The position numbers and the translations under genes are program-made. A stretch of 59,327 nt of DNA from Symbiodinium natans (taxonomy: Eukaryota > Sar > Dinophyceae > Suessiales > Symbiodiniaceae). The stretch lies in NCBI GenBank assembly GCA_905221605.1, contig CAJNDS010002396.1, positions 324,501 to 383,827 of the forward strand, in the 5' to 3' direction. This document shows, one piece after another, positions 1 through 8,769 of this stretch. The notes under the pieces are model-generated. The model ran no database searches. It was not told where the DNA came from and saw nothing but the letters and a program-made list of their open reading frames with translations. Numbering within the stretch: position 1 is the stretch's first letter; each line of letters begins with the position of its first letter.

Positions 1-118
1 AAACCCTAAACCCTAAACCCTAAACCCTAAACCCTAAACCCTAAACCCTAAACCCTAAACCCTAAACCCTAAACCCTAAACCCTAAACCCTAAACCCTAA
101 ACCCTAAACCCTAAACCC
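1..118. repeat. Terminal telomere, (CCCTAAA)n
   Basis: About 16.8 perfect copies of the 7-mer CCCTAAA begin at base 1, in the orientation expected for a left chromosome end (the G-rich strand runs outward). TTTAGGG is the telomere repeat of dinoflagellates, other alveolates and plants. Together with the alveolate-type mitochondrial insert nearby, this marks a true chromosome end. Confidence 0.95.
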
Positions 119-200
119 AAAGCAGGCCCCGCCCCCTGGGCACAGCGCGTGCTTCAGGGATTGGCCAAGGCGCCGAGGCCTCCTTCCGAAGCTGATGCCA
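119..200 (+). other. GC-rich island between convergent telomeric tracts
   Basis: An 82-bp GC-rich island separates the terminal C-strand tract from an inner G-strand tract. It follows an AAAGCAG|G junction and ends at CCAGG|GTTTAG, the same layout as the exon-like islands further in. Several frames are open, so no product is named. Confidence 0.4.
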
Positions 201-281
201 GGGTTTAGGGTTTAGGGTTTAGGGTTTAGGGTTTAGGGTTTAGGTTTAGGGTTTAGGGGTTAGGGTTTAGGGTTTAGGGTT
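201..281. repeat. Inner telomeric block, (TTTAGGG)n
   Basis: About 11 slightly imperfect TTTAGGG units lie opposite in orientation to the terminal telomere. With the tract at 1-118 it brackets the island at 119-200. Confidence 0.9.
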
Positions 282-344
282 CAGCATCTCAAGTCCAGGC
301 ACTTACTAGTAGAGCTCCTCGCTCCGGTATCCAATATCGACGCA

Positions 345-925
345 CCCACCTATTTCCATTTCTTCTTTGTGCCTTTCTTCATTTTCACATTTTTAATCTA
401 TATTTTCTATCTTCTAATAATCCTTTAAGGAATTCCACTAATAATCAAATAGCATTTTTCCTTTCATTATTAGTAAAGATTTCTATGGAAGGATATTAAT
501 TCTCTATCTATATCTTCTTCAAATTCATTTCGGCTTCTCTTCTTTCTCACATCCAGATAATGCATTAGAAGCATGTGGATCACTTACTCCTTTACATATA
601 GTACCTGAATGGTATTTCTTATGCCAATATGCTATGTTAAAAGCTGTACCAAATAAAATGCAGGATTCATTATCTTATTTACTTCTATCTTCATCCTATT
701 TTACTTTATGAGAAGTCTTTCAACGTCATTCTATTTTATAATTAAGACGTCCAGTAGATTTAATGGTTTTTATCTGTGCTTTTGGTTTCTTTCACTTTTG
801 TCTTTAATTTGGACAGGTGGTCAATTTCCTGTAGACAACTTTCTATCTTATGGTCGTATCTTGACATTTTATTATTTTCTTCTTATTTTCTCGTGTGTAC
901 TTCGTTGTGTTCTTTCGCTCAGTAT
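345..925 (+). pseudogene. cob: Nuclear mitochondrial insert: C-terminal half of cytochrome b
   Basis: This AT-rich segment stands out from the GC-balanced surroundings. Translated across several frames it gives the C-terminal half of alveolate cytochrome b: SSNNPL at about 410-430, HPDNALE then TPLHIVPEWYFLCQYAMLKA at about 552-645, RRPVDLMVFICAFGFFHFCL at about 745-805, and FLSYGRILTFYYF at about 840-880. At least three single-base indels (near 460, 657 and 805) and in-frame stops break it, so it is a nuclear insert and not a working gene. In the mitochondrion the protein carries electrons in complex III. Dinoflagellate mitochondrial genomes keep only cob, cox1 and cox3 as protein genes and are highly fragmented, which makes such inserts unsurprising. 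Both edges are diffuse. Confidence 0.85.
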
Positions 926-1059
926 ATTCGCTCTTTCACACACTTCGGTGCAGCGCGCGCGCGTTTTCAGGGGTTGGGGGCCGTTTTGGAAGCATGCAGA
1001 CTAAAACAGGTTAACCATGCCTGAAGCGCTTTGCTTAGGAACGCGCTGCTTGTAGGACC

Positions 1060-1206
1060 ATGTTGTCGCTGCCTTCGTGTGTTGAACTGTTTCGTCGAGC
1101 GATCACTCACAGGACGTTGAACCCTACTTATCTTGCGATGCTTGCTCAGAAATACAACTTGGAGATCATTGCGTCTCTACCCATTGTTTTTGAAGCAGTT
1201 TGTTGA
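1060..1206 (+). CDS. Small unrecognised ORF, 48 codons
   Basis: An ATG at 1060 opens a frame ending in TGA at 1204-1206. The product looks protein-like (CVELFRRAITHRTLN, then LAMLAQKYNLEII), with balanced codon use and no repeats. I do not recognise it. It may be a remnant of the same decayed gene as the coding-like piece at 1480-1708. Confidence 0.3.
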   Translation: MLSLPSCVELFRRAITHRTLNPTYLAMLAQKYNLEIIASLPIVFEAVC

Positions 1207-1479
1207 AAGGAATGAGCTTTAGTCTTGAGACGGTGTTTGGGAATCCAGGTCGGACAAAGCGCTACTTCGTCACGACACTGTCCGATACGCGCCTAACTGC
1301 TTAAGTGCTGTCCGATATGCGCCAAACTGCTTGAGCACCTGCAATAGTGAAACAGGAAAGCTTGGTCAGGTAGATCCCTGTGTGACGTCCCTCTCCTTCT
1401 GAGCCGAAGCTCCTTGGGAAGTCTAGGGATGGTCTACGACGTCGCGCCGAGTTTCAGCCGTTAAAGCTGCTGGCACTTC
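1207..1479. other. No gene seen; short direct repeat
   Basis: Unique sequence with stops in all frames. The only structure noticed is a short tandem echo near 1279-1335, where TGTCCGATA..GCGCC..AACTGCTT occurs twice about 40 bp apart. Confidence 0.4.
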
Positions 1480-1708
1480 CTCTCTTTATGTGATGATCCG
1501 AGGCCACAACTCTTCTACCCTAAGAAGATGGCCCCTGTCGTTCAGAACATGCTCACCATGGAAGGTTTGACGGCCCCATCGTTCGTGAGACTCCGCGTAG
1601 CTTGATGCAAGCGCACGCTGTCCCACGGACATATCAGTTCAATCCTCAGTCATGGTGTACACAATGGACGGACCAGAAAGAAGACAAGTTCGGAGCACGT
1701 GTGGATTA
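1480..1708 (+). pseudogene. Decayed coding-like segment, frameshifted
   Basis: One frame reads RPQLFYPKKMAPVVQNMLTM up to about 1565. A second frame continues with TPRSLMQAHAVPRTYQF and QWTDQKEDKFGARVD, ending at TAA (about 1707). A single frameshift near 1567 would join them. The composition is protein-like but the family is not recognised; a mobile-element remnant is possible. Confidence 0.35.
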
Positions 1709-1830
1709 AAAAGGGTGCCCTGTTTTGCTTAAACAAACCCGGTACACCCTAAACCTTGGGTGCTTGTCCGCGAGTTGTTGGTGGAAAACCGCGAAGCCAT
1801 GAGCCGTTACATATACATAGGTTAGAGAGG

Positions 1831-1912
1831 GTGTAGGGCTTAGGGCTGAAGGCTTAGGGCTGAGGGCTTAGGTCTTAGGGCTTAGGGCTTAGGGCTTAGG
1901 GCTTAGGGCTTG
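1831..1912. repeat. Telomere-variant repeat (TTAGGGC)n
   Basis: A run of TTAGGGC/TTAGGGCTT units, a degenerate form of TTTAGGG, in G-strand orientation. Confidence 0.8.
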
Positions 1913-2056
1913 GGAGGTCTTTTGGGGTTTCGGCCGAGGGGTTCGGAGAGTAGAGGGCTTCAGTAACTTGGGGTCGCTGAATTCGGGGAGGGCTTCGGGA
2001 GTTCTGGTTTCAGGTTACGCCGCTGTTAAGCTTGAGAGGTCGCAGGCATTGTGGTA

Positions 2057-2072
2057 CCCCCCCCCCCCCCCC
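2057..2072. repeat. Poly-C run of 16
   Basis: A 16-base C homopolymer, one of about 20 long G or C runs in the window. Confidence 0.95.
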
Positions 2073-2345
2073 AAATAGTACCCTATGGTCATTCTTCGGA
2101 GCCCTTGGAGGAATCTACCTTTTGGATCCTCCAAAAGGGGGTCTCTTGGTTGTTCCTGCAGCTTGTTTTTCCTTACGTGACTGGCACCTTCAGAGCCATC
2201 CGAAGAGTACGTAGTACGACTAGCGCTTTAGGGTTTAGTGTTTAGGGCGTGTTTTGGAGATAATCCCCTATAAACAGAACTCTAAACTCCCCGAAGATAC
2301 CCACTTTAACCAACTAAGGTTTCTCCCTCCCCCATCATATTCGAG

Positions 2346-2416
2346 GGATGTTGGCTACAAACGAGTCCTGTCGCAGGCCGCGGTTCCGCTCGAAGAGCTT
2401 TTCGTCCCTGGGGGAG
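2346..2416 (+). CDS. Candidate exon, unrecognised
   Basis: Begins after CGAG|G and ends before GTGGGC. The frame starting at 2347 gives DVGYKRVLSQAAVPLEELFV followed by PGG, protein-like and free of repeats. A single-exon call of this length is weak on its own. Confidence 0.35.
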
Positions 2417-2835
2417 GTGGGCCATGGCATTTTATGGATTGAGGTCTGGAAGGGTTTAAGTGTAGGTCTGGTGTTAGGGTTTAGGTGGGTTGAAAAAGGG
2501 TGTAGAGTTGAGAGGCTGTGGTGCGGGGTTTTTTTGGCTGTAGTTGTGTCATCTCCTCATTGAGCCTTGCCGATCAGTTCTTCAACTCTAATGAGGAGCT
2601 CCTTCCTAGACTCCTAGATCCTCTACTAGCCCCCACATCTTGCTTTCCGACCAAAGGGCCCGCAAAGCCACCGTAAAACCAAGGCCTGAGCCCCCATCAA
2701 GGCCCCAAAGCACGAAGCACGACGCCAACTCCTTCAGCTCATTCCTGAACCCTAAGCCCTATGGACCCTAAACCCCCAGCCACACATTGTGTGTTTTTGC
2801 CTGGAAGAGGTTCTTCCGCCCTTGGAACTTTCAAG

Positions 2836-2909
2836 GGCGGAGACCATGCCGCCCCAGGCGGCAGAGACTCAGGCGCAGTCTCCTGTCGAGGCTTCGGGGA
2901 GAGCATCGG
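2836..2909 (+). CDS. Candidate exon, Ala/Pro-rich
   Basis: Begins after TTTCAAG|G and ends where GTTTAGGG starts. It reads AETMPPQAAETQAQSPVEAS. With the Pro/Ala/Ser-rich islands at 3080-3165, 3471-3566 and 3713-3789 it could belong to one proline-rich protein; this grouping is inference. Confidence 0.35.
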
Positions 2910-2941
2910 GTTTAGGGTTTAGGGTTTAGGGTTTAGGGTTT
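2908..2941. repeat. Telomeric block (TTTAGGG)n
   Basis: About 4.5 G-strand units directly after the candidate exon at 2836-2909. Confidence 0.85.
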
Positions 2942-3079
2942 ATAGGGCTTAAGGAGCCTTTTGTCCTGAAGCTGGAAGAAGCTTTAGGAGCTCGCGTGGT
3001 TTACGAAGGCTTAAGGGTTTTAAAAGAAACGACCTTTGAGACCCGAATGCTCAAGACAACATCCCCATTAGCTGACTTG

Positions 3080-3165
3080 CCGACTTTCCCTCTGCACCGC
3101 GCGGAGCGTCCAAGTCCTCGGCCTCAGCCTAGGTCAAGTCCAGGAAACAGCCCACTGCCTTGGGA
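3080..3165 (+). CDS. Candidate exon, Pro/Ser/Arg-rich
   Basis: Reads LHRAERPSPRPQPRSSPGNS in the frame also open upstream. Borders are uncertain. Listed only because its composition matches neighbouring islands. Confidence 0.22.
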
Positions 3166-3370
3166 TTTCGGATTTGTGGTTTAGGGTCTCGGGGGGGTGG
3201 GGGGATCCCGAGGTCCTGGTCCAAACCTCCAACATTTGTTCCCCAAACCTATAGCACACACCCCAAGCGGCACTCGTCCTGTTCTTCTTTGTTTTTTTTC
3301 AGGCTTCCCCTTCAAGTGCTAAACTAAACCCCATTCCAAGAACAAGGGCTCCTTTTCTCTCATTGGGGAA

Positions 3371-3469
3371 CCATTCCCAAGCAACCCTAAACCCTAAACC
3401 CTAAACCCTAAACCCTAAACCCTAACCCCTAACCCCTAAACCCTAAACCCTAAACCCCATTCCCAAGCA
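3371..3469. repeat. Telomeric block flanked by a 13-bp direct repeat
   Basis: A C-strand tract of about 10 units (3383-3457, with two CCCCTAA variants) lies between two identical copies of CCATTCCCAAGCA (3371-3383 and 3457-3469). A short direct repeat on both sides of a telomeric block looks like a target-site duplication left by its insertion. Confidence 0.8.
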
Positions 3470-3470
3470 G

Positions 3471-3566
3471 GCTGCCGCTCCTCCGGAAGAGTTGCCACCC
3501 CTTGAGTCCACAACGGCGCCCCTCGCGGCCGCGGCCGTGAGCACAGCGCGGCGCTTGGAAGTCTCT
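3471..3566 (+). CDS. Candidate exon, Ala/Pro-rich
   Basis: Begins after CAAGCAG|G and ends before GTATGAGT. It is 32 codons long with phase 0 at both ends: AAAPPEELPPLESTTAPLAA, then AAVSTARRLEVS. The following intron-like stretch is the TATGATTAT tandem repeat. Confidence 0.4.
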
Positions 3567-3690
3567 GTATGAGTATTATGATTACTATGATCATGATTAT
3601 TACTATGATTATTATGATTATTACTATGATTATTATGATAATCATGGTTATTATGATTATTATGATTATTATGATTATTTTGATATGTTT
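3567..3690. repeat. Simple repeat, TAT/GAT triplets (copy 1)
   Basis: Tandem TATGATTAT-type triplets starting TATGAGTATTATGATTA. A second tract with the same start follows at 3798. A long antisense ORF here is pure Ile/Val low complexity and is not a gene. Confidence 0.85.
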
Positions 3691-3712
3691 ATTATCACTA
3701 TGACTGCCAAAG

Positions 3713-3789
3713 CCCCCGAGAAGCCTCCGAGCCCCGCCATCATCGCACAAGAAAAGTCCAGTCCTCGCCCAAGCCTGCAAAGACCCAAA
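3713..3789 (+). CDS. Candidate exon, Pro/Lys-rich
   Basis: Lies between the two TATGATTAT tracts, after CCAAAG|C and before GTCCTC. Reads PEKPPSPAIIAQEKSSPRPS, then LQRPK. The incoming phase (1) does not match the outgoing phase of 3471-3566, so the two cannot be joined exactly as drawn. Confidence 0.3.
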
Positions 3790-3797
3790 GTCCTCAG

Positions 3798-3880
3798 CTA
3801 TGAGTATTATGATTATTATGATTATGATTATTACTATGATTATTTTGACTATTACTATGATTATTATGATAACCACTTCT
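3798..3880. repeat. Simple repeat, TAT/GAT triplets (copy 2)
   Basis: The same tandem repeat as at 3567, with a near-identical first 17 bases, suggesting duplication together with the piece between. Confidence 0.85.
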
Positions 3881-3982
3881 TCATGGTCAGGCATAATGGA
3901 TACGACCTACAAGCCCTAAACACATGGTTCTGCAGCCAGGAGTTGTACAAGCTGCGGCTTTAATCTCAAAGTTTAAAAGGTT

Positions 3983-4410
3983 CAGGGCTTAGGGTTTAGG
4001 GGTTTTGGGTTTTGGGTTTAGGGTTTGGGTTTTGGGTTGAGGGTTGAGGGTTGAGAGGTTAGGGGTTACTCTTTAAACCTGAAAGCCTCAAAACCCAACA
4101 TGAGCTTAGATGAAAGCGCGAGACCTCTTACACGAAAGCAAACTCCAAGCCCCAGACCCCTAGAGAGCCCCAGAGCCGTCAGCCCGAAAGACCTAGACCC
4201 CTATTCCCAAAACCTGAAAGGCCTCAAACCAAGAAACCCTCAAACCCTAAAGCCTGAAAGCCCTAAAGCTTAAGGGCCTAAATCCCTCAACTCTAAGCCC
4301 TGAAGCCTAAAAAGCCCTAAGGCGCCCAGAGATCCCAAGCATTCGACACGGGACCTTCGGGTACTCGAAGCCGGGCATTATGCTGGGCACCCAACACTGT
4401 TTTTGTTGGC
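3983..4410. other. Degenerate telomeric repeats, no gene
   Basis: G-strand variants (TTTAGGG, TTTTGGG, TTGAGGG) to about 4062, then unique sequence that grades into C-strand variants at about 4205-4330. No supported exon. Confidence 0.5.
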
Positions 4411-4414
4411 TTAC

Positions 4415-4428
4415 GGGGGGGGGGGGGG
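4415..4428. repeat. Poly-G run of 14
   Basis: G homopolymer followed by TTGGGG/TTTAGGG variants. Confidence 0.9.
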
Positions 4429-4499
4429 TTGGGGTTTATAGGGTTTAGGGTTTTTTGGGGTTCTGGTTTCGGGTTTTGGAGGTTGGGGGGTTAGGGGTT

Positions 4500-4712
4500 T
4501 GGTGGTGGTCCCGTGGTGGTGGTCTCGTGGTGGTGCTCCCATGGTGTGGTCCCGTGGTGGTGGTCCCGTGGTGGTGGTCCCGTGGTGGTGGTCCATGGCG
4601 GTGGTCCCGTAGTGGTGGTCCCGTGGTGGTCGTCCGTGGTGGTGGTCCCGTGGCGGTGGTGCGTGGTGGGTCCGTGGTGGTGGGCCGTGGTGGTGGTCCG
4701 TGATGGTGGTCC
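4500..4712. repeat. GTGGTGGTCCC minisatellite
   Basis: About 15 copies of a 12-15 bp unit built on GTGGTGGTCCC. All long ORFs here are His/Pro or Val/Gly low complexity and are rejected as genes. Confidence 0.9.
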
Positions 4713-5249
4713 GTCCGCCCGCCACCGACGTTTCGTTTATATTGCGTTATATTTATGTTATAGTTGACTGCTTTCTGCATTCGGGTTCGTGGATCCTGTC
4801 AGGTTTGTTTTTGGGGTGGGGGCGGTGTTGATCAGGGTTGAGGCTGCAGCGTTTCCATTTCGAGGGCTGCAGAGAAGTGAAGCGGGATGCTTCTCAACGT
4901 TTTGCTGTACTTGCGGCTTCTGTGTCACGAGCAGCAAGTTCCAAGCGAACATGTTCGGGTTCTGCTGGGACCCTGAAATGCTCGTGAGCATGCTCGTGAG
5001 CACCAGCGTCACGTATTTGAGCTGTTTTTCCGTTTTCTTCTGGATGTTGTCCCCCGGAAACGCGTCAAGTTTGGAAGTTTGGAAGTCGGCGAGGTGCTTT
5101 GAATCTGCCTCTTGTTAAACCCACAGCCAAAGCGCACGATGCTAAAGGCATGGTCCCCCGGGCAAGAATGACACATTGGGCGGGGGGGGGGGGGTGTCCC
5201 AAAGGTACATTGACTACTACTGCACCCCTCCAACTACCCTTTAATAAAG

Positions 5250-5351
5250 GGGGATATGTTGACGCTACGCGACCCCCTCGGCCCGGCCCAGCGCATCCGC
5301 GTGAGCATGGTGTTTCCGCAGCGCCAAGTCGCTGCACCCCAAGCAATGAGG
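5250..5351 (+). CDS. Candidate exon, unrecognised
   Basis: Begins after ATAAAG|G and ends before GTTGGG, 34 codons, phase 0 at both ends. Reads MLTLRDPLGPAQRIRVSMVF, then PQRQVAAPQAM. Strong GC at third positions and a protein-like mix make it one of the better islands. Telomeric G-strand repeat follows at once. Confidence 0.42.
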
Positions 5352-5410
5352 GTTGGGTTTAGGGTTTAGGGTGCGGGTTTATGGTGCGGGCTTTGGGGGG
5401 CTCACACTTC

Positions 5411-5518
5411 GGGGGGGGGGGCAGGGGGGGGCAGGGGGGGCAGGGGGGGCAGGGGGGGCAGGGGGGGGCAGGGGGGGGCAGGGGGGGGCAGGGGGGGGCA
5501 GGGGGGGGCAGGGGGGGG
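5411..5518. repeat. (GGGGGGGGCA)n minisatellite
   Basis: About ten 8-10 bp units of a G run plus CA. Gly/Ala and Pro/Cys ORFs across it are artefacts of the repeat. Confidence 0.95.
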
Positions 5519-5683
5519 CGTGGTCGCCTGCGGCGGGGAAACAATTCCAGGCAAAAAATTTGGGCTTTCGGCTTGGGGAGGATTTGGAGGGGGTGCCTGT
5601 TCTCACAACCTATACACCTTCGGCCCGAGGCCTCGGCGCATATGACCCTACTAGTAGGGTTACCGGGTAGTTGGGAGATGACA

Positions 5684-5932
5684 ACAGGGATCATACTATT
5701 TGGGCGTCTATCATACTAACAGTCCTGAATAGGGATTATACTTGGAGGCTGAGGCTCATGGTACTTCTTAACCAAGTATAACTGTACTTATAACTGTACG
5801 TATAACCATATTAGGGCACTTAAGGGGCTGTATAACCCACTTATAAGCACCATGAACTATGAACCTCGAAGTACAATCCCTCTTAAGGACTGTTTAGTAT
5901 ACAGGGAACATCCCAAATAGCAAGGATCGTAC
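5684..5932. mobile_element. Large inverted-repeat element (MITE-like, family D relative)
   Basis: Two arms of roughly 100-120 bp face each other. The left arm has TACTATTTGGG, ACTAACAGTCCTGAATAGGG and ATTATACTTGGAGG. The right arm, reverse-complemented, has TGCTATTTGGG, ACTAAACAGTCCTTAAGAGG and ATTGTACTTCGAGG. No transposase is present, so it would be a non-autonomous element. Its outer parts match the family D copies at 28952, 47101 and 48671 (GGACTGTTAGTATAAGGG and ACATCCCAA). Confidence 0.75.
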
Positions 5933-5934
5933 CC

Positions 5935-6008
5935 TAAACCCCAAACCCCAAACCCCACGAACCCCGAACCCCGAACCCCGAACCCCGAACCCCGAACCCT
6001 GAACCCTA
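5935..6008. repeat. Telomere-variant tract (CCCCGAA/CCCTAAA)
   Basis: C-strand variants CCCCAAA, CCCCGAA and CCCTGAA in tandem, just left of the candidate exon at 6047. Confidence 0.85.
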
Positions 6009-6046
6009 CATACTATTCGGGGGTCTAATAAGTGTTCCGCTCTGAG

Positions 6047-6105
6047 GCAGTCAAGGCCTTGGCCAAGCACATGGACAAGGTGCGGGGCCGAGGGTGGCGG
6101 GGGCT
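6047..6105 (+). CDS. Candidate exon, unrecognised
   Basis: Begins after TCTGAG|G and ends before GTTGGG. Reads EAVKALAKHMDKVRGRGWRG, a helical, basic stretch. C-strand telomeric variants lie left and degenerate G-strand repeat right. Confidence 0.38.
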
Positions 6106-6263
6106 GTTGGGTGCTTCAAGGGCTTTTCGGGTTCTTTAGGGCTTCAGGGCTTTGAACGCAGAAATTTCGAACCCTAGGTAGGCCCTTGAAACATGTCAGG
6201 TTTCGCCTTACGTGTACTGGATGGTAAAGCCCTAAACCCTCCACCCTCATCCTTAAAGGCTTG

Positions 6264-6488
6264 GAGATGCTAAAGGGAACAGGAATTGACGTTCGGGTTG
6301 TGCGGGTGTGTGGGTCCGAGGCCGGTGGACTGAGACTTGTTGCGAGGCACGCGCGATCTCCTAGGAGATTCTGTGAGCAAAGATTGATTGGGTGTGAGTT
6401 TTCTTGCGAAATATGCAGCCACTTTTATAAGTCATGTAGATGGGTCACTTGCAAGATACAGGAATTCGGAATGTGTGAGAGCCTATAG
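6264..6488 (+). CDS. Unrecognised ORF, about 75 codons
   Basis: Open through TAG at 6486. The N-terminal part (MLKGTGIDVRVVRVCGSEAG, then LRLVARHARS) is protein-like; the C-terminal part is Cys-rich. No family recognised and no splice context chosen. Confidence 0.25.
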   Translation, partial: EMLKGTGIDVRVVRVCGSEAGGLRLVARHARSPRRFCEQRLIGCEFSCEICSHFYKSCRWVTCKIQEFGMCESL

Positions 6489-6557
6489 GAGCGGCTGAGA
6501 GGTGTCAGGGTCAGGCCTGCGCCAAATGGAGTTGGTCGATGCACAAGGTGGTGGGTT

Positions 6558-6614
6558 GGGCTCGGAGGGCTCGGAGGGCTGGGAGGGGTCGGAGGGGTCG
6601 GAGGGGTCGGAGAG
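6558..6614. repeat. TCGGAGGGG short tandem repeat
   Basis: About six units of 8-9 bp. Confidence 0.9.
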
Positions 6615-6886
6615 GTGGGTGGAACTGCGGCCAAATTCGGCTTGGTTGTCAAATCAGCAACCGCTCGGTTGGCGATGCGCTGCAGTAGGCGATCAAAGTA
6701 AATTGTTGAAACAACCATGGTCGTGCTCCCTAGTCCTCTGGTCAGCTCTCTGACTTACAGCCCCTCATCTTGGTGCTCAAATATCGGTTCTCAAACCAGG
6801 GCGCACGTTTCCCACTTCCCCTGTATGCTAGTTTGGGGAGCCTGCCATCTTCTGGTGGACGGTCTACTGGGCCACCCTCCTGGGAG

Positions 6887-6928
6887 GCGAAAGACTTGCA
6901 GAAGACTCTCCGGCGAGAGAATCGGCAG
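6887..6928 (+). CDS. Candidate short exon
   Basis: Begins after TGGGAG|G and ends before GTGCTG, 14 codons, phase 0 at both ends: AKDLQKTLRRENRQ, a charged helical stretch. Confidence 0.3.
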
Positions 6929-7224
6929 GTGCTGCACCGCAGGGCGCTCCATGTGTAGAATAAGGGCATGTTCAGTTCTTGAGAAATTCTGGCCGTTGTT
7001 CCCCAAGTAGAAAATGGTGGGGGAGGGGGGGGGGGGGTTGTGACATGACAGGGGCCTCCAGTTTAAGTGACCTGACCATCTCGGGGTTGCAGGGTCTCTT
7101 GACGATGCATGCCTTCCGTTATTCCGGGCTGTAGCCATCAACCATATAATCAAATTTCGGAAGTGCGAGGCCCCACCATGCGCCCAACAATTTAACACAA
7201 CTTAACACGACAGACCATGTGCCC

Positions 7225-7265
7225 TAAACTGGCCCTAAACCCAAAACCCTAAACCCTAAGCCCTA
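7225..7265. repeat. Telomeric C-strand repeats
   Basis: CCCTAAA variants, about five units. Confidence 0.75.
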
Positions 7266-7308
7266 CATGTTACATGTTTGCTTGCTTTGCTTCTTTGCTG
7301 CTGTCAAG

Positions 7309-7353
7309 ATGACTGACCTTGTGCTGGACATACAGAAAGTCCTTGCTGCTTCC
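7309..7353 (+). CDS. Candidate start exon
   Basis: An ATG directly after CTGTCAAG opens MTDLVLDIQKVLAAS and ends before GTTATC. C-strand telomeric repeat lies just left. Could be a first exon; family unknown. Confidence 0.3.
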
Positions 7354-7723
7354 GTTATCCCTAAAAACCCGAAACACCCCTAAGCCCCAAACCTCCTCAA
7401 CTCCCCAAACCCTAACTGCTGCTAACTTCCTAAACTTAAAATTGTAAACTTTATAAACTTCACAAATTCCTGAACTTCCCACATGTGAGAACTTCCCAAG
7501 CTTCCTAAACACCAACATTGCAGCCACCTCCTGACCATGGACTGTTTGGAACTGGGAGCAACTCCATGTGTCTTCACGATTTTCGTGATCAGGGTTCTGT
7601 TTAGTGTCTCACTCCAGGCTTATGGGGGTCTAGGATTGAGCCAGTGGGCGTTTCGGCCCTCTTGGGCTTCAGGGGGTTCTTGGGTCCTGCCCAGAGTCTT
7701 TCAAACAGGAGGGGGAAAGGGGT

Positions 7724-7776
7724 AGGGTTTAGGGTTTAGGGTGGTTTAGCGTTTAGAGGGTTTAGGGTTTAGGGTC
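7724..7776. repeat. Telomeric G-strand block
   Basis: TTTAGGG units with small changes. Confidence 0.85.
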
Positions 7777-7779
7777 ACT

Positions 7780-8160
7780 AAGCTTTTCCGGGTTGAGGGG
7801 CAGTTTGAGCATTGCTTAGTCGCGCGTCATCCCATACCATGGCTCAGTCCTGTGTGCGCACAGGCCAGGACAAACCTTGTCGTAACAAAACGTAACATAC
7901 CCATGCCCACTGCCAGCTACCTCGAGTAACTTGTATACCCTACAAGACTACAAGAAATGGATATCTGCCTAATTCGCTGTTTGTTCCATTTTTTTGTATG
8001 TTCCAGACCTGTATGGTTGCCTGATTGGGAAGTCAGATGTCCCCGTTGAGGGTACATATTGGGCACATTCCTACCTAGAGTGTCGCACCTTGCAAGTCCT
8101 CAGCCCGAAACCCAAGCCTTCTCAGCCCCAGTCAAGCTTCGATTCCATCCTCAAAGCCCA
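7780..8160. other. No gene or repeat recognised
   Basis: Unique sequence with frequent stops; no supported exon. Confidence 0.4.
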
Positions 8161-8323
8161 GCATTGTTGATGCTCGGACCACTGCAATGAGGGCGCGGTC
8201 AGGGGGGAGAGCCCTGGCCGCAGGCGCCCGGGGGACACAAATGGGGGCTCGGGCTTTAGAGGGCTTAGGTTTGACTTGAAGGTTCATGGGTGGTTCGAAG
8301 CAAGGAGGATAAGTGAAGCTCTA

Positions 8324-8396
8324 CCTCCTCCTCCTCCTCCTCCTCCTCCTCCTCCTCCTCCTCCTCCTCCTCCTCCTCCTCCTCCTCCTCCTCCTC
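8324..8396. repeat. (CCT)24 microsatellite
   Basis: Perfect trinucleotide run. Poly-Pro, poly-Leu and poly-Arg ORFs here are artefacts. Confidence 0.97.
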
Positions 8397-8533
8397 TCCG
8401 CAGTAGGGACAAAGCCAGTTGGCGCTACATTGGCTCCCCGACGAGAACTCCCAGGTCTATCTGAACCCTCAGAAAGGTGTTGTGCCCTTTCGCCGGCAAG
8501 GCTTGCAATCATAGAGATATAGGTGGCCCAGTC

Positions 8534-8630
8534 GTAGAGTAGGTAACCTTTAACCTCTTTGGGGTAGTATCATCCCCTTATCATCCCAAAGGTTAACCTT
8601 GAATTCCCCCAGGTTACTGGACAACTAAGG
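8534..8630. mobile_element. Family A inverted-repeat element, copy 1
   Basis: Starts AGTAGGTAACCTTTAACC and ends CCCCAGGTTACTGGACAAC then TAAGG. Its middle folds back (CCTTTAACC against GGTTAACC). A second copy is at 21741-21841. The ends read AG|GTAACC and CTAAG|G, the form of a splice donor and an AG|G acceptor. Confidence 0.8.
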
Positions 8631-8669
8631 TGGGAGTAGCTGGGCCTTCCCGCTGTGGTGCGAATCATT

Positions 8670-8745
8670 GCTAACTAGAGAACGGAAGTATACTGGTACC
8701 GATTCGTATCAGAGAATTCGGTATACAGAAACTTCCACAGCTAGC
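8670..8745. mobile_element. Short hairpin element
   Basis: Arms of about 33 bp: GCTAACTAGAGAACGGAAGT at the left and the reverse complement of ACTTCCACAGCTAGC at the right, with ACCGATT against AATTCGGT nearer the loop. Confidence 0.65.
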
Positions 8746-8769
8746 ACGCTTTTCCCTTCTCAGAAATGG

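Noticed and set aside
3436-3894. Long minus-strand ORF (152 codons)
   Set aside because: Almost entirely Ile/Val encoded by the TAT/GAT simple repeat; the + strand islands on either side are more coding-like.
4411-4780. His/Pro-rich and Val/Gly-rich ORFs in four frames
   Set aside because: All come from the GTGGTGGTCCC minisatellite.
5353-5719. Gly/Ala-rich and Pro/Cys-rich ORFs
   Set aside because: Produced by the (G8CA)n repeat.
8276-8522. Poly-Pro, poly-Leu and poly-Arg ORFs
   Set aside because: Produced by the (CCT)24 microsatellite.
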